A DNA stretch of 8,274 nt from contig DRQE01000124.1 of NCBI GenBank assembly GCA_011371515.1, positions 1 through 8,274 of the forward strand, in the 5' to 3' direction. A program made the position numbers and the translations under genes. Source of the DNA: Deltaproteobacteria bacterium (GTDB lineage: Bacteria; Desulfobacterota; GWC2-55-46; DRQE01). The stretch's first letter is position 1, and every line of letters starts with the position of its first letter. This document shows, in pieces, positions 1 to 7,962 of this stretch. The notes beneath the pieces were generated by a model that was not told the origin of the DNA, did no database searches, and saw only the letters and a list, made by a program, of their open reading frames with translations.

Positions 1-1
1 G

Positions 2-385
2 CTCTTCGAGGGTGGGCTGAGAGTGGCAGAGCTTAAGAAGGCAAGAAGTGTGCTCAGACAGAAGGAGCTTGAGAAGTACTCACTTAAAAGAGACATAGAG
101 CTTGAGATAAGAAGGCTTTATAACGACATAGAGAAGATAGCCTCCCTTGTAAGGGCACTCAAAAAGAGGCTTGAGTTTGCAAGGGAGAACTACAGGATGG
201 CACTCAAACAGTACCGCCACGGTATTATACGCTCCACAGACCTCGTGGATGCAGAAACAGTGCTCGTGGATGCAGAGCTTTCGCTCATGAATGCACAGAT
301 GGACTACAGGTTTGCCATAATGAGGCTTAAAAAGAGCACAGGTGTGCTTCTCGAAGAGGCGTTGAAAAGACTGCCCGAGGATTGA
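2..385 (+). CDS. TolC-family outer-membrane efflux factor, C-terminal part (5' truncated)
   Basis: This is the last 127 residues of an outer membrane efflux protein of the TolC/OEP family, which forms the outer-membrane and periplasmic tunnel of tripartite pumps. The frame is open to the left edge and reads LFEGGLRVAELKKA, a stretch typical of the second half of TolC proteins just before the long helices, so the real start lies upstream. The GTG at 23 is an internal codon, not a start. Nearly all of the fragment is predicted helix with heptad-like Leu/Ala spacing. The segment around YRHGIIRSTDLVDAE matches the usual family pattern (Y..G..s..dlldae) of the last periplasmic helix pair. It ends at TGA 383-385, directly before the adaptor and RND pump genes, which is the usual setting for an outer-membrane factor. 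The family call is firm. Substrate and exact subfamily are unknown. Confidence 0.88.
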   Translation, partial: LFEGGLRVAELKKARSVLRQKELEKYSLKRDIELEIRRLYNDIEKIASLVRALKKRLEFARENYRMALKQYRHGIIRSTDLVDAETVLVDAELSLMNAQMDYRFAIMRLKKSTGVLLEEALKRLPED

Positions 386-401
386 AAAAACACCCGCAGA
401 T

Positions 402-405
402 GGAG
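402..405 (+). promoter_or_regulatory. Ribosome binding site deciding the adaptor start
   Basis: GGAG lies 6 bases upstream of ATG 412, a good spacing. The longer in-frame alternatives, TTG 382 and ATG 400, lack a well-spaced Shine-Dalgarno: the GAGG at 377-380 is only one base from the TTG. This favours the start at 412, which also gives a compact lipoprotein signal peptide. Confidence 0.5.
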
Positions 406-411
406 TTTGAA

Positions 412-1482
412 ATGAGAAGACTTATCTATTTTATCCCATTACTTCTGGTCTTACTTGTCTCCTGCACTGCGGAGGAGAAGACAGCAGATAGAAAAGAGGG
501 CCAGAAGGCTTACAGCGTAAGGGTGGTAAAGGTTCTGCCACAGGATGTGCCCGCAACGGTGGAGCTTACGGCAACCCTTGAGGCAGATGAGGAGCTTATA
601 ATAGGGGCAGAGGTTGAGGGCACCATAAAAAGGATACTCAAGGACGAAGGAGACAGGGCAAAGAAAGGTGAACCCCTTGCCTTAATGGACGAGGAGGACT
701 TCCTGCTCCGTATAGAAGAAAAAGAGGCAGAACTCGAAAAGGTAAAGGCAGAGCTTGAGTTTGCAGAAAAGGAGCTTGAAAGAAGAAAGACCCTTTTTGA
801 AGAGGGCATGGTGTCCAGACAGGAATACGAGAGGTTTCTCACCCAGCGCAACAGCCTCTCTTCTCTTGAGAGGTCTATAAGGAGTGTGCTTCTGCTCGAG
901 AAGAGAAAGCTCGAGGATTCCCGCATAAAGGCACCCTTCGACGGTATCGTGGCAGAAAGATACATTACAGAGGGTAGCTATGTCAGAAAGGGTGAAAGGC
1001 TCTTCAGGTTTCTTAGAATAGACCCGCTGAAGCTCACCATAAATGTGCCAGCGCGAAAACTGAAAGAGGTGAGAAAGGGGCAGAAGGTTACACTGAAAGT
1101 AGACCCCTACGAGAAAGAGTTTCAGGGCCATATATACTTCAAAAGCCCATACATAAACAAAGCCACCAAGACCTTCCTCGTAAAAGCCCTTGTGGAAAAC
1201 AAAGAGGGGCTTCTCTATCCCGGTATATCAGCAGATGTAACAATCGTTACAGCCATAATAAAGGGCGGCTTTGTTGTGCCCGAGAAGGCGGTCCTTTTCG
1301 ACGAAGAAGGTAAGAGCCTCTTTGTGGTCAGAGATGGTGTGGCAGAAAAAAGAAGGATAAAGACCGCAGGAAGATTCAAAGGCAGGGTGATAGTGTCCGA
1401 GGGTGTGAAAGAGGGAGAACTCGTCGTGGTGGATGGTGCATCGGCACTCAAAGATGGCGTAAAGGTAAGGATAATCGAGTAA
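412..1482 (+). CDS. RND efflux periplasmic adaptor (membrane fusion protein), probable lipoprotein
   Basis: This is an adaptor of the HlyD/AcrA family, which bridges an inner-membrane RND pump to a TolC channel. From ATG 412 it is 356 aa. It opens with MRR, a hydrophobic stretch and a lipobox LVSC with the likely lipidated Cys18, so it is probably a lipoprotein, as AcrA is. The order seen is a first lipoyl half (about 60-95, around AEVEGTI), a helical hairpin rich in Glu/Lys/Leu (about 100-165), a second lipoyl half (about 165-200, IKAPFDGIV at 172-180), then beta-barrel and membrane-proximal domains ending in KVRIIE. An extended frame begins at TTG 382 and overlaps the TolC stop by 4 bases. 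I prefer 412 because of its ribosome binding site and its cleaner signal peptide. The stop is 4 bases before the pump gene, so the two are surely co-transcribed. Substrate unknown. Confidence 0.9.
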   Translation: MRRLIYFIPLLLVLLVSCTAEEKTADRKEGQKAYSVRVVKVLPQDVPATVELTATLEADEELIIGAEVEGTIKRILKDEGDRAKKGEPLALMDEEDFLLRIEEKEAELEKVKAELEFAEKELERRKTLFEEGMVSRQEYERFLTQRNSLSSLERSIRSVLLLEKRKLEDSRIKAPFDGIVAERYITEGSYVRKGERLFRFLRIDPLKLTINVPARKLKEVRKGQKVTLKVDPYEKEFQGHIYFKSPYINKATKTFLVKALVENKEGLLYPGISADVTIVTAIIKGGFVVPEKAVLFDEEGKSLFVVRDGVAEKRRIKTAGRFKGRVIVSEGVKEGELVVVDGASALKDGVKVRIIE

Positions 1483-1486
1483 GGCG

Positions 1487-4400
1487 ATGTTTCTACCAGA
1501 GTTTGCCATAAGAAGGCCTGTTACTACCTTCATGCTCATATGTGCCATAACGGTGTTTGGCATAATAGGGTTTCTGCGCCTTGGGGTGGACCAGTATCCA
1601 AGGGTGGAGTTTCCGGTGGTAACGGTTACAACACTCATGGAGGGGGCAAGCCCCGAGGTCATGGAGGAGACCGTTACAGACATAATAGAAGAAGAGGTTG
1701 CCACCATAGAGGGTATAAGGAACCTTTCGAGCATATCCTCCCATGGGGCATCGGTAATCATCGTAGAGTTCGAGATGGAAAGAGACATAGACATTGCCGC
1801 ACAGGATGTAAGGGACAAGGTTGGTGCCATAATAAATAAACTTCCTGAAGAGGCTGAAAGGCCTGTGGTCGGAAAGCTCGATATTGCAGCCCAGCCTGTG
1901 ATATGGATAGCCGTATACGGCGATAGACCGATAGTGGAGCTCACAAGCTATGCAGAGGATGTGCTGAAGCCAAAGATAGAGACCCTCAAAGGGGTGGGCT
2001 CCATAATACTCGGTGGAAAGAGGGAAAGAACCATAAGGATATGGCTTGACCGTACGAGGCTTGAGGCAAAAAACATAAGCGTGGATGAGGTCATATCGGC
2101 ACTCAAAAGGGAGCATGTGGAGATACCCGGCGGGTGGCTTAAGAGCACTGACATCGAGTTCAGCATAAAGATAGCTGGTGAGTTCAAAAAGGTCTCGGAG
2201 TTCAACGACCTTATCGTAGCCTATCGTGATGGCTACCCCATAAGGCTCAGTGATGTGGGATATGCAGAGGATGGACTTGAGGACAAACGAAGCCTTGCAA
2301 GATACAACGGTGTGCCTGCCGTGGGGCTCGGTATAAGGAAGAAGCCCGGAGCCAACACGGTGGAGCTTGCAAGGCTTGTAAGGGAAAGACTTGCAGAAAT
2401 ACAGCCCGAGCTTCCTGCGGGCATAAAGGCAGAGGTTGCGTTCGATGCCTCGACATTCATAAAAGACAGTATGGACGAGATGGAGTTTGCACTCCTTGTG
2501 GGTGGGGTGCTCGCAATGGTGGTGGTGTTTCTGTTTCTGAGAAACCTTTCGGCAACACTCATAACAGGTATCACCATACCGGTGGCAATAACAGGTGCCT
2601 TCGTGTTCCTATACTTCATGGGTTTTACCCTCAACACCATGACCATGCTGGGGCTCACCCTTGCAATAGGGCTTGTCATAGACGACGCCATAATAGTTAT
2701 AGAGAGCATATACAGAAAGAGAGAAGAGGGGCTTACAAGCACAGAGGCTGCAAGAACTGGCACACAGGAGATAGCCTTTGCCGCAATGGCTGCAACATTC
2801 TCCCTTGTGGCGGTATTCACGCCTGTGGCGTTCATGAAGGGTATCGTGGGTAGCTTCTTCTACGAGTTTGGTCTTACCGTGGCGGTGGCTGTGCTCATAT
2901 CCCTCTTCGTGGCACTTACATTCACACCCATGGCATCATCAAGGTTCCTTAAAGAGACGAGAAGGGAGGGCACACTCTACAAAACCATAGAGACACTTTA
3001 CCGTGCCATAGAGGCAATGTATGTAAGGCTTCTTTCAGTTGCCCTTTCACACAGGTTTACGGTTGTGGTGCTTGCAGTAGCCCTTTTTGCAGGAAGCCTT
3101 ATGCTGTGGAAGTTCATAGGAAAGGAGTTTATACCGAGGCACGACCAGTCGCGCTTTATGGTCAGGTTCGAGACCCCTGTGGGGTCCTCTATAGATTATA
3201 CCGACAAGAAACTCAGGAAGAACGAGGATGTGGTCAAGGCACTTCCAGAGGTGGAGGGCTTTTTCGGCGCTATAGGTATAGGTGAGAGTGCAAGTGTGCA
3301 CAAGGGGTTCATGTTCATAAGGCTTCTGCCAAAGAGTGAAAGAGAGAGAAGCCAGCACGAGGTGATGGCATACCTTCGTGAAAGGTTCAACCAAGAGCCC
3401 GGCATGAGGGCATTCGTTGAACCCCTTGTGTTTGGTTTTGGTGCAAGAAGGGGTCCACCCCTTGAGTTTATAATAAAGGGACCTTCCATAGAGGGGCTCA
3501 ACAAATATTCACAGAGGATAGCCGAAAGGTTCTCTGAGATAGAGGGTGTGGTCGATGTGGATACAGACTTTGAGATGGGACTACCCGAGCTTAAGATAAA
3601 CATAAACCGTGAGCGGGCACGGGAGCTCGGTGTGGATACCACAACAGTTGCAACCACCATAGGAACCCTTATAGGTGGCAGGGATGTGGTAAAATACAAA
3701 GAGGGCGGTAAACAGTATGATGTTAGGGTAAAGCTTCTTCCCACTCAAAGGGATACCCCTTCGGACATAGAGGGGTTGTTTGTAAAGAACAGAGATGGCG
3801 TGCCCGTGAAACTTTCAAACCTCGTTACCATAGAGGAGAGCTCTGCGCCGAGTGTCATAAACCGCAGAGACAGAGAGCGCAGTGTAACCATATTTGCAAA
3901 CACGGTGGGCGAGAAGACACTTGGCTCTGCCATAGAGGATATAAAGAGGATAGCAGAAGAGGTGCTTCCAGAGGGCTACACCACGCGTCTTGGCGGAAGG
4001 GCAGAACTTATGATGGAGAGTGTGCAGAGCATGCTCTTTGCCTTCTTCCTTGCGGTGCTCATAACATACATGGTACTGGCATCACAGTTTGAGAGTTTTG
4101 TGCATCCCTTTACAGTGATGCTTGCCTTACCTTTGAGCATGGTGGGTGCCCTCGGGCTACTGTGGGTTACAGGCAATACCATAAATATATACAGTCTTAT
4201 AGGTATAACCCTTCTCGTGGGACTTGTAACGAAGAACTCCATACTCCTTGTTGACTATGCAAACAGATTGAGAGCCACCGGCACCCCGCTCTATGATGCC
4301 ATAAAGAGGGCAGGCTCTGTAAGGCTAAGACCCATACTTATGACCGCCTTTTCCACCATATTCGGTGTGCTGCCCACTGCCATAGGGGTGGGACCCGGCA

Positions 4401-4525
4401 GTGAGGTAAGGGCTCCAATGGCAATTGCAACCATAGGCGGGCTCTTTGCCTCAACATTGTTAACACTTGTGGTGGTGCCTGTGGTATATACAATTATAGA
4501 TGAACGGAGGAGGAAGAAGGCATGA
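1487..4525 (+). CDS. RND multidrug-type efflux pump, HAE1/AcrB family inner-membrane subunit
   Basis: This is a proton-driven RND transporter of 1012 aa, close to the usual length of about 1020-1050. It starts with [12 protein letters not shown], the canonical N-terminus of this family. It shows the twofold RND layout: TM1 (about 12-30), first periplasmic domain, TM2-6 (from about 334), a linker, TM7 (about 524-543), second periplasmic domain, and TM8-12 (from about 849 to the end). Proton-relay residues are present: adjacent Asp399 and Asp400 in [10 protein letters not shown], Lys916 in [10 protein letters not shown], and Arg948 in [10 protein letters not shown], matching AcrB Asp407, Asp408, Lys940 and, by alignment by eye, Arg971. 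These favour the drug/hydrophobe (HAE1) class over the heavy-metal class. I cannot name the substrate, and AcrB-type labels would overreach. AGG just before the ATG is only two bases away, so initiation probably relies on coupling with the adaptor gene. The stop overlaps nrdR. Confidence 0.95.
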   Translation: MFLPEFAIRRPVTTFMLICAITVFGIIGFLRLGVDQYPRVEFPVVTVTTLMEGASPEVMEETVTDIIEEEVATIEGIRNLSSISSHGASVIIVEFEMERDIDIAAQDVRDKVGAIINKLPEEAERPVVGKLDIAAQPVIWIAVYGDRPIVELTSYAEDVLKPKIETLKGVGSIILGGKRERTIRIWLDRTRLEAKNISVDEVISALKREHVEIPGGWLKSTDIEFSIKIAGEFKKVSEFNDLIVAYRDGYPIRLSDVGYAEDGLEDKRSLARYNGVPAVGLGIRKKPGANTVELARLVRERLAEIQPELPAGIKAEVAFDASTFIKDSMDEMEFALLVGGVLAMVVVFLFLRNLSATLITGITIPVAITGAFVFLYFMGFTLNTMTMLGLTLAIGLVIDDAIIVIESIYRKREEGLTSTEAARTGTQEIAFAAMAATFSLVAVFTPVAFMKGIVGSFFYEFGLTVAVAVLISLFVALTFTPMASSRFLKETRREGTLYKTIETLYRAIEAMYVRLLSVALSHRFTVVVLAVALFAGSLMLWKFIGKEFIPRHDQSRFMVRFETPVGSSIDYTDKKLRKNEDVVKALPEVEGFFGAIGIGESASVHKGFMFIRLLPKSERERSQHEVMAYLRERFNQEPGMRAFVEPLVFGFGARRGPPLEFIIKGPSIEGLNKYSQRIAERFSEIEGVVDVDTDFEMGLPELKININRERARELGVDTTTVATTIGTLIGGRDVVKYKEGGKQYDVRVKLLPTQRDTPSDIEGLFVKNRDGVPVKLSNLVTIEESSAPSVINRRDRERSVTIFANTVGEKTLGSAIEDIKRIAEEVLPEGYTTRLGGRAELMMESVQSMLFAFFLAVLITYMVLASQFESFVHPFTVMLALPLSMVGALGLLWVTGNTINIYSLIGITLLVGLVTKNSILLVDYANRLRATGTPLYDAIKRAGSVRLRPILMTAFSTIFGVLPTAIGVGPGSEVRAPMAIATIGGLFASTLLTLVVVPVVYTIIDERRRKKA
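4506..4513 (+). promoter_or_regulatory. Ribosome binding site of nrdR inside the pump gene
   Basis: The purine-rich run GGAGGAGG, followed by AAGAAGG, ends just before ATG 4522. It lies in the last codons of the RND gene, where it encodes the basic tail RRRKKA. This is a strong site for re-initiation at the ATGA overlap. Confidence 0.6.
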
Positions 4526-4983
4526 GGTGTCCCTTCTGCGGATATACGGAAGATAAGGTCATAGACTCAAGGCTCTCGCAGGATGGCAGTGTTACGAGAA
4601 GAAGACGGGAGTGTCTTCAGTGCTCAAAGAGGTTTACCACCTACGAGCGGGTGGAAGAGATGCTCCCCATGGTGGTAAAGAAAGACGGCACAAGAGAGCC
4701 CTTCGACAGAACCAAGATACTTGCAGGCATAAAGAAGGCATGTGAGAAGAGGCCCGTAAGCATGGAGGCAATAGAGGAGGCTATAGACCGCATAGAGGCA
4801 CGCTTCATAGAAAGTGGAGAGAAGGAAATCCCCTCATCTGCCATAGGAGAGGCTGTTATGGAAGCCCTCAGAGCCCTCGATGAGGTTGCCTATGTGAGGT
4901 TTGCCTCTGTGTATCGTGAGTTCAGAGACATAAACGAGTTCATGAAAGAGCTGAAAGAACTCCTCCATACGAAAAAGAAGTGA
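4522..4983 (+). CDS. nrdR: Transcriptional repressor NrdR
   Basis: NrdR is a nucleotide-sensing repressor of ribonucleotide reductase genes. It uses an N-terminal zinc ribbon to bind DNA and an ATP-cone to sense ATP/dATP. The protein is 153 aa, the normal family length. Zinc ligands are Cys3, Cys6, Cys31 and Cys34 (CPFCGY and CLQC), followed by the conserved KRFTTYER. The ATP-cone covers about residues 49-139, with [16 protein letters not shown] at its start and [13 protein letters not shown] near its end. The ATG overlaps the TGA of the pump gene (ATGA), and its own TGA overlaps the ribD start (TGATG), so it is translationally linked on both sides. nrdR next to ribD is a recurrent arrangement in bacteria. 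An efflux operon directly upstream is not functionally linked as far as known. I saw no obvious NrdR box in the window, and its target reductase genes are elsewhere. Confidence 0.96.
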   Translation: MRCPFCGYTEDKVIDSRLSQDGSVTRRRRECLQCSKRFTTYERVEEMLPMVVKKDGTREPFDRTKILAGIKKACEKRPVSMEAIEEAIDRIEARFIESGEKEIPSSAIGEAVMEALRALDEVAYVRFASVYREFRDINEFMKELKELLHTKKK

Positions 4984-6077
4984 TGAGAGACGAAGAGTTT
5001 ATGAAACTTGCCCTAAGGCTTGCCAGAAAGGGCCTTGGTAGAACCAGACCCAACCCGCCTGTGGGCTCGGTGGTGGTAAAGGGTGGCAGGATTGCAGGAA
5101 AGGGTTATCACAAAAAGGCAGGCACCCCACATGCAGAGGTTGTTGCCCTTGGGGAAGCAGGCAAAAGGGCAGAGGGTGCAACCCTGTATGTAACCCTTGA
5201 GCCCTGCTGCCATCATGGTAGAACCCCGCCATGTGTTGATGCCATAATAAGGGCAAAGATAAAGAGGGTGGTAATAGGCTCCGTTGACCCAAACCCCCGT
5301 GTAAGTGGCAGAGGGATAGAGGCACTCAGAAGGGAAGGGATAGAGGTAACAGGCGGGGTGCTCAAGGAAGACTGTGACAGCCTGATAGAGTTTTACAGAA
5401 AATACATAACCACGGGTATCCCCTTTGTAACCCTGAAACTTGCTGCAACCCTTGATGGTAGGATTGCCACGAAGACAGGGGATTCACGGTGGATAACATC
5501 CCCTGAATCGAGAAGGTATGTCCACAGACTGCGTGACATCTACGACTGTGTTGTGGTTGGCACGGGTACCGTAAGACGGGATGACCCAGAGCTTACCGTA
5601 AGGCTCGTGAAGGGCAGAAACCCAGCAAGGGCTCTTGTGGCAGAGGGGCTTTCGGGTATAAAGCCCTCTTTAAAGATCTTCAGAGCCGACGGCTCGGAGC
5701 GGTTTGTCTTTACCACAAAAGAGGCGGATAGAAGAAAAAAAGATAGCCTCAAAGGGCTTGGAGTTGAGGTGGTGGAGGTAAGGAAGACGAAAGAGGGGGT
5801 AAGCCTTAAGGCAGTCCTAAAAGAGCTTGGAAAAAGGGGTATAACAAGTGTTATCATAGAAGGTGGAAGCAGGCTTGCCGCTTCAGCACTCAGAGAGGGG
5901 ATTGTAGACAGGCTCGTCTTCTTCGTGGCACCCCTCATGATTGGTGCAGATGGTGTGCCTGCCGTAAGGGGGCTTGGGGTGGAAGCCCTGAGTGATGCCG
6001 TAAGGCTTGAGGATGTAAGGATAAGACGCTTTGGCCCAGACATAATGGTGGAGGCAACACCATGTTTACAGGCATAG
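4983..6077 (+). CDS. ribD: Bifunctional riboflavin pathway deaminase/reductase RibD
   Basis: RibD deaminates the diaminopyrimidine made from GTP, then reduces its ribosyl side chain with NADPH. From ATG 4983 it is 364 aa, the usual length. An in-frame GTG at 4980 is possible, but ATG 4983 forms the TGATG overlap with nrdR and puts the zinc residues at His50, Glu52 (HAEV), Cys75 and Cys84 (PCCHHGRTPPC), the same numbers as in E. coli RibD. The deaminase domain spans about 1-145. The reductase domain spans about 148-364 and starts with FVTLKLAATLDGRIA, with substrate-site Lys152. It continues with SRWITSPESR, VGTGTVRRDDP, VIIEGGSRLAAS and FFVAPLMIG, all typical. Both halves look complete. The 3' end overlaps ribE by 16 bases in another frame. 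Confidence 0.97.
   Translation: MRDEEFMKLALRLARKGLGRTRPNPPVGSVVVKGGRIAGKGYHKKAGTPHAEVVALGEAGKRAEGATLYVTLEPCCHHGRTPPCVDAIIRAKIKRVVIGSVDPNPRVSGRGIEALRREGIEVTGGVLKEDCDSLIEFYRKYITTGIPFVTLKLAATLDGRIATKTGDSRWITSPESRRYVHRLRDIYDCVVVGTGTVRRDDPELTVRLVKGRNPARALVAEGLSGIKPSLKIFRADGSERFVFTTKEADRRKKDSLKGLGVEVVEVRKTKEGVSLKAVLKELGKRGITSVIIEGGSRLAASALREGIVDRLVFFVAPLMIGADGVPAVRGLGVEALSDAVRLEDVRIRRFGPDIMVEATPCLQA
6050..6054 (+). promoter_or_regulatory. Ribosome binding site of ribE inside ribD
   Basis: GGAGG lies 7 bases upstream of ATG 6062, within the 3' end of ribD. It supports the canonical MFTGIVE start of riboflavin synthase and hence the 16-base gene overlap. Confidence 0.65.
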
Positions 6078-6706
6078 TCGAGGCAACAGGAACCGTCAAG
6101 GATATTGAAAAAAAGGGTGGTTCTGGTAGAATAACAGTTGAGACCCCCTTCAGGGATGGAGATTCCATACCCATAGGGGGTAGTCTCTCTGTAGATGGGG
6201 TTTGCCTTACTGCAACGAAAATAAAAGATGGTCTTTTCAGGGCTGACCTGAGTGGAGAGACCCTCTCGAAGACAACCCTTGGCAGCCTTAAAAGGGGCGA
6301 CAGGGTGAACCTCGAAAGGCCCCTCACACTGGGGACTCCTCTGGGTGGACACCTTGTGACAGGCCATGTGGACTGCACGGGAAGGATAGAGAAAAAAGAG
6401 AGGCTCAAAGATGGCCTTCTTATTTATATATCCATACCAGAGGAGCACAAAAGGTATCTGGTGGAGAAGGGTTCCGTTGCGGTAGACGGAATAAGCCTTA
6501 CCGTGTGTGGGCTTACAGCAGTGGGGTTCACGGTTGTGCTGGTGCCACACACACTCAGGGTTACAACCATCGGGAATAAGCCCGTGGGTAGCCCTGTAAA
6601 CATAGAGACAGACATTATTGCAAAGTATGTGGAAAGGTTTCTTGGAGGTACAAGAAAGGGTATTACAGAGGCATTCCTCAGGGAACAGGGTTTCATAAAA
6701 GACTAA
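6062..6706 (+). CDS. ribE: Riboflavin synthase, alpha subunit
   Basis: Riboflavin synthase dismutates two molecules of 6,7-dimethyl-8-ribityllumazine into riboflavin and the pyrimidine precursor, the last step of the pathway. The enzyme is a trimer. At 214 aa it has the family length and its internal duplication of two lumazine-binding barrels. Repeat one starts MFTGIVEATG and carries SVDGVCLT at 43-50, with Cys48 at the same number as E. coli Cys48. Repeat two starts near GGHLVTGHVD (95-104) and carries VDGISLTV, with Ser145. The conserved ETLSKTTLG, NLERPL and VPHTLRVTTIG segments are also present. It sits between ribD, which it overlaps, and ribBA, 19 bases downstream. The gene is called ribE in the E. 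coli convention used here, ribC in older E. coli papers and ribB in Bacillus. Confidence 0.96.
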   Translation: MFTGIVEATGTVKDIEKKGGSGRITVETPFRDGDSIPIGGSLSVDGVCLTATKIKDGLFRADLSGETLSKTTLGSLKRGDRVNLERPLTLGTPLGGHLVTGHVDCTGRIEKKERLKDGLLIYISIPEEHKRYLVEKGSVAVDGISLTVCGLTAVGFTVVLVPHTLRVTTIGNKPVGSPVNIETDIIAKYVERFLGGTRKGITEAFLREQGFIKD

Positions 6707-6725
6707 AAGGGGGAGTGAGTAGAAT

Positions 6726-7934
6726 ATGTCCATAAAGAGAATAGAAGAGGCACTGAAGGATATAAGAGAAGGAAAGATGGTAATCCTCGTGGATGACGAG
6801 GACAGGGAGAACGAGGGAGACCTCTGCATGGCAGCAGAGCTCGTTACCCCCGAGGCTGTAAACTTCATGGCAAAGTACGGCAGGGGTCTTATCTGCCTTA
6901 CCCTTACAGAGGAGAAGGCAGACAGCCTCGAGCTCTACCCAATGGTAAAGGACAACACCTCTCTTTACAGAACGGCATTTACCGTATCCATAGATGCCAG
7001 AGAGGGTGTTACCACAGGTATATCTGCATACGACAGGGCACTGACCATCCTTAAGGCTGTGGAGGACGATGCAAAGCCCTCTGACTTCGTAAAACCGGGG
7101 CACATATTCCCCCTGAGGGCACAGCGCGGCGGGGTGCTCGTTCGTGCAGGCCAGACAGAGGGCAGTGTGGACCTTGCCAGACTTGCAGGGCTCAAGCCAG
7201 CAGGCGTTATATGCGAGATAATGAAGGAAGACGGCACCATGGCAAGGATGCCAGACCTCGAGGCATTTGCAGAGGAGCACGGCTTAAGGATTGTAACCAT
7301 AGCCGATATAATAGAGTACAGACTTAGAAAAGACCGACTGGTAAGAAGGGCTGCCGAGTCAACCATACCCACGAAATATGCAGGAGAGTTCAGGGCAATA
7401 GCCTACGAGAACGATATAGACGACAACGAGCACCTTGCACTCGTGAAAGGAGAGATAAGAGAGGGTGAGCCCGTGCTCGTAAGGGTGCACTCAGAGTGTC
7501 TTACAGGCGATGTCTTTGGCTCCGAAAGGTGTGACTGCGGTGAGCAGCTTGTTGGTGCAATGCGGATGATAGAGAAAGAGGGTAAGGGTGTCATACTCTA
7601 CATGCATCAGGAAGGCAGAGGCATAGGGCTTGCAAACAAGCTGCGTGCCTATGCACTTCAGGATGAGGGGCTCGATACGGTGGAGGCAAACAAAAGGCTC
7701 GGCTTCGATGCAGACCTTAGAGACTATGGCATAGGCGCACAGATTCTACTTGACCTTGGGGTAAGAAAGATGCGCCTTATGACCAACAACCCCAGAAAGA
7801 TAAAGGGCCTCGAGGGCTACGGGCTCGAGATAGTAGAAAGGGTGCCCATAGAGATAACACCGAGCAAAAAGAATGTGGAATACCTTAAGGTAAAGAAAGA
7901 GAAGATGGGACACCTTCTTACAAAGGTCGAGTAA
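6726..7934 (+). CDS. ribBA: RibBA: dihydroxybutanone-phosphate synthase fused to GTP cyclohydrolase II
   Basis: This fused enzyme (402 aa, normal for RibBA) supplies both riboflavin precursors. The N-terminal RibB half (about 1-200) converts ribulose 5-phosphate to 3,4-dihydroxy-2-butanone 4-phosphate. It has [10 protein letters not shown] (23-32, metal ligand Glu28), [14 protein letters not shown] (His126), Arg140 and Glu164. At the second metal-ligand position, however, it reads [10 protein letters not shown], with Gln143 where E. coli RibB has His153. The C-terminal RibA half (about 205-402) opens the GTP ring. It has zinc cysteines Cys258, Cys269 and Cys271 (CLTGD...CDCG), QEGRGIGL, Tyr309, and Asp330/Arg332 matching E. 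coli Tyr105, Asp126 and Arg128, plus TNNPRKI. The RibA half should be active. RibB activity is likely but open to doubt. AGGGGGAG lies about 10 bases before ATG 6726. ribH follows 28 bases downstream. Confidence 0.95.
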   Translation: MSIKRIEEALKDIREGKMVILVDDEDRENEGDLCMAAELVTPEAVNFMAKYGRGLICLTLTEEKADSLELYPMVKDNTSLYRTAFTVSIDAREGVTTGISAYDRALTILKAVEDDAKPSDFVKPGHIFPLRAQRGGVLVRAGQTEGSVDLARLAGLKPAGVICEIMKEDGTMARMPDLEAFAEEHGLRIVTIADIIEYRLRKDRLVRRAAESTIPTKYAGEFRAIAYENDIDDNEHLALVKGEIREGEPVLVRVHSECLTGDVFGSERCDCGEQLVGAMRMIEKEGKGVILYMHQEGRGIGLANKLRAYALQDEGLDTVEANKRLGFDADLRDYGIGAQILLDLGVRKMRLMTNNPRKIKGLEGYGLEIVERVPIEITPSKKNVEYLKVKKEKMGHLLTKVE

Positions 7935-7951
7935 GGAAAAATCTCAAACCG

Positions 7952-7959
7952 AAGGAGGT
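7952..7959 (+). promoter_or_regulatory. Strong Shine-Dalgarno of ribH
   Basis: AAGGAGGT is a full-length match to the anti-Shine-Dalgarno sequence, placed 3 bases before ATG 7963 in the 28-base ribBA-ribH gap. It fixes the start of the truncated last gene. It is the most complete such site in the window. Confidence 0.75.
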
Positions 7960-7962
7960 ATT

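Noticed and set aside
1540..1839. A 99-codon plus-strand frame inside the pump gene
   Set aside because: It is out of frame with the conserved RND N-terminal domain. Its Gly/His/Arg-rich product reflects the shifted reading and not a real protein.
1228..1944. A 238-codon minus-strand frame across the adaptor/pump junction
   Set aside because: It is antisense to two well-supported genes, low in complexity (Ser/Thr/Met-rich), with no family resemblance.
4457..4490. TTGTTA ... TATATA as a promoter
   Set aside because: The spacing of 22 bases is too long for a sigma-70 promoter. The nearby pair at 4467-4494 is better, though still weak.
6368..6385. Cys105 in the GHVDCTG segment of riboflavin synthase, where Gly is often found
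   Set aside because: This loop varies among riboflavin synthases (E. coli differs more), so it is not evidence of altered function.
5540..6868. A 442-codon open frame on the minus strand across ribD and ribE
   Set aside because: It lies fully antisense to two clear enzymes, its translation is Ser/Pro/Leu-rich without any domain I recognise, and the codon bias of the sense genes lowers the number of antisense stops. I take it as a shadow.
7935..7962. The ribBA-ribH gap as a possible terminator or small regulatory RNA site
   Set aside because: It is 28 bases long, with no inverted repeat or T-run, and is mostly taken up by the ribH Shine-Dalgarno.
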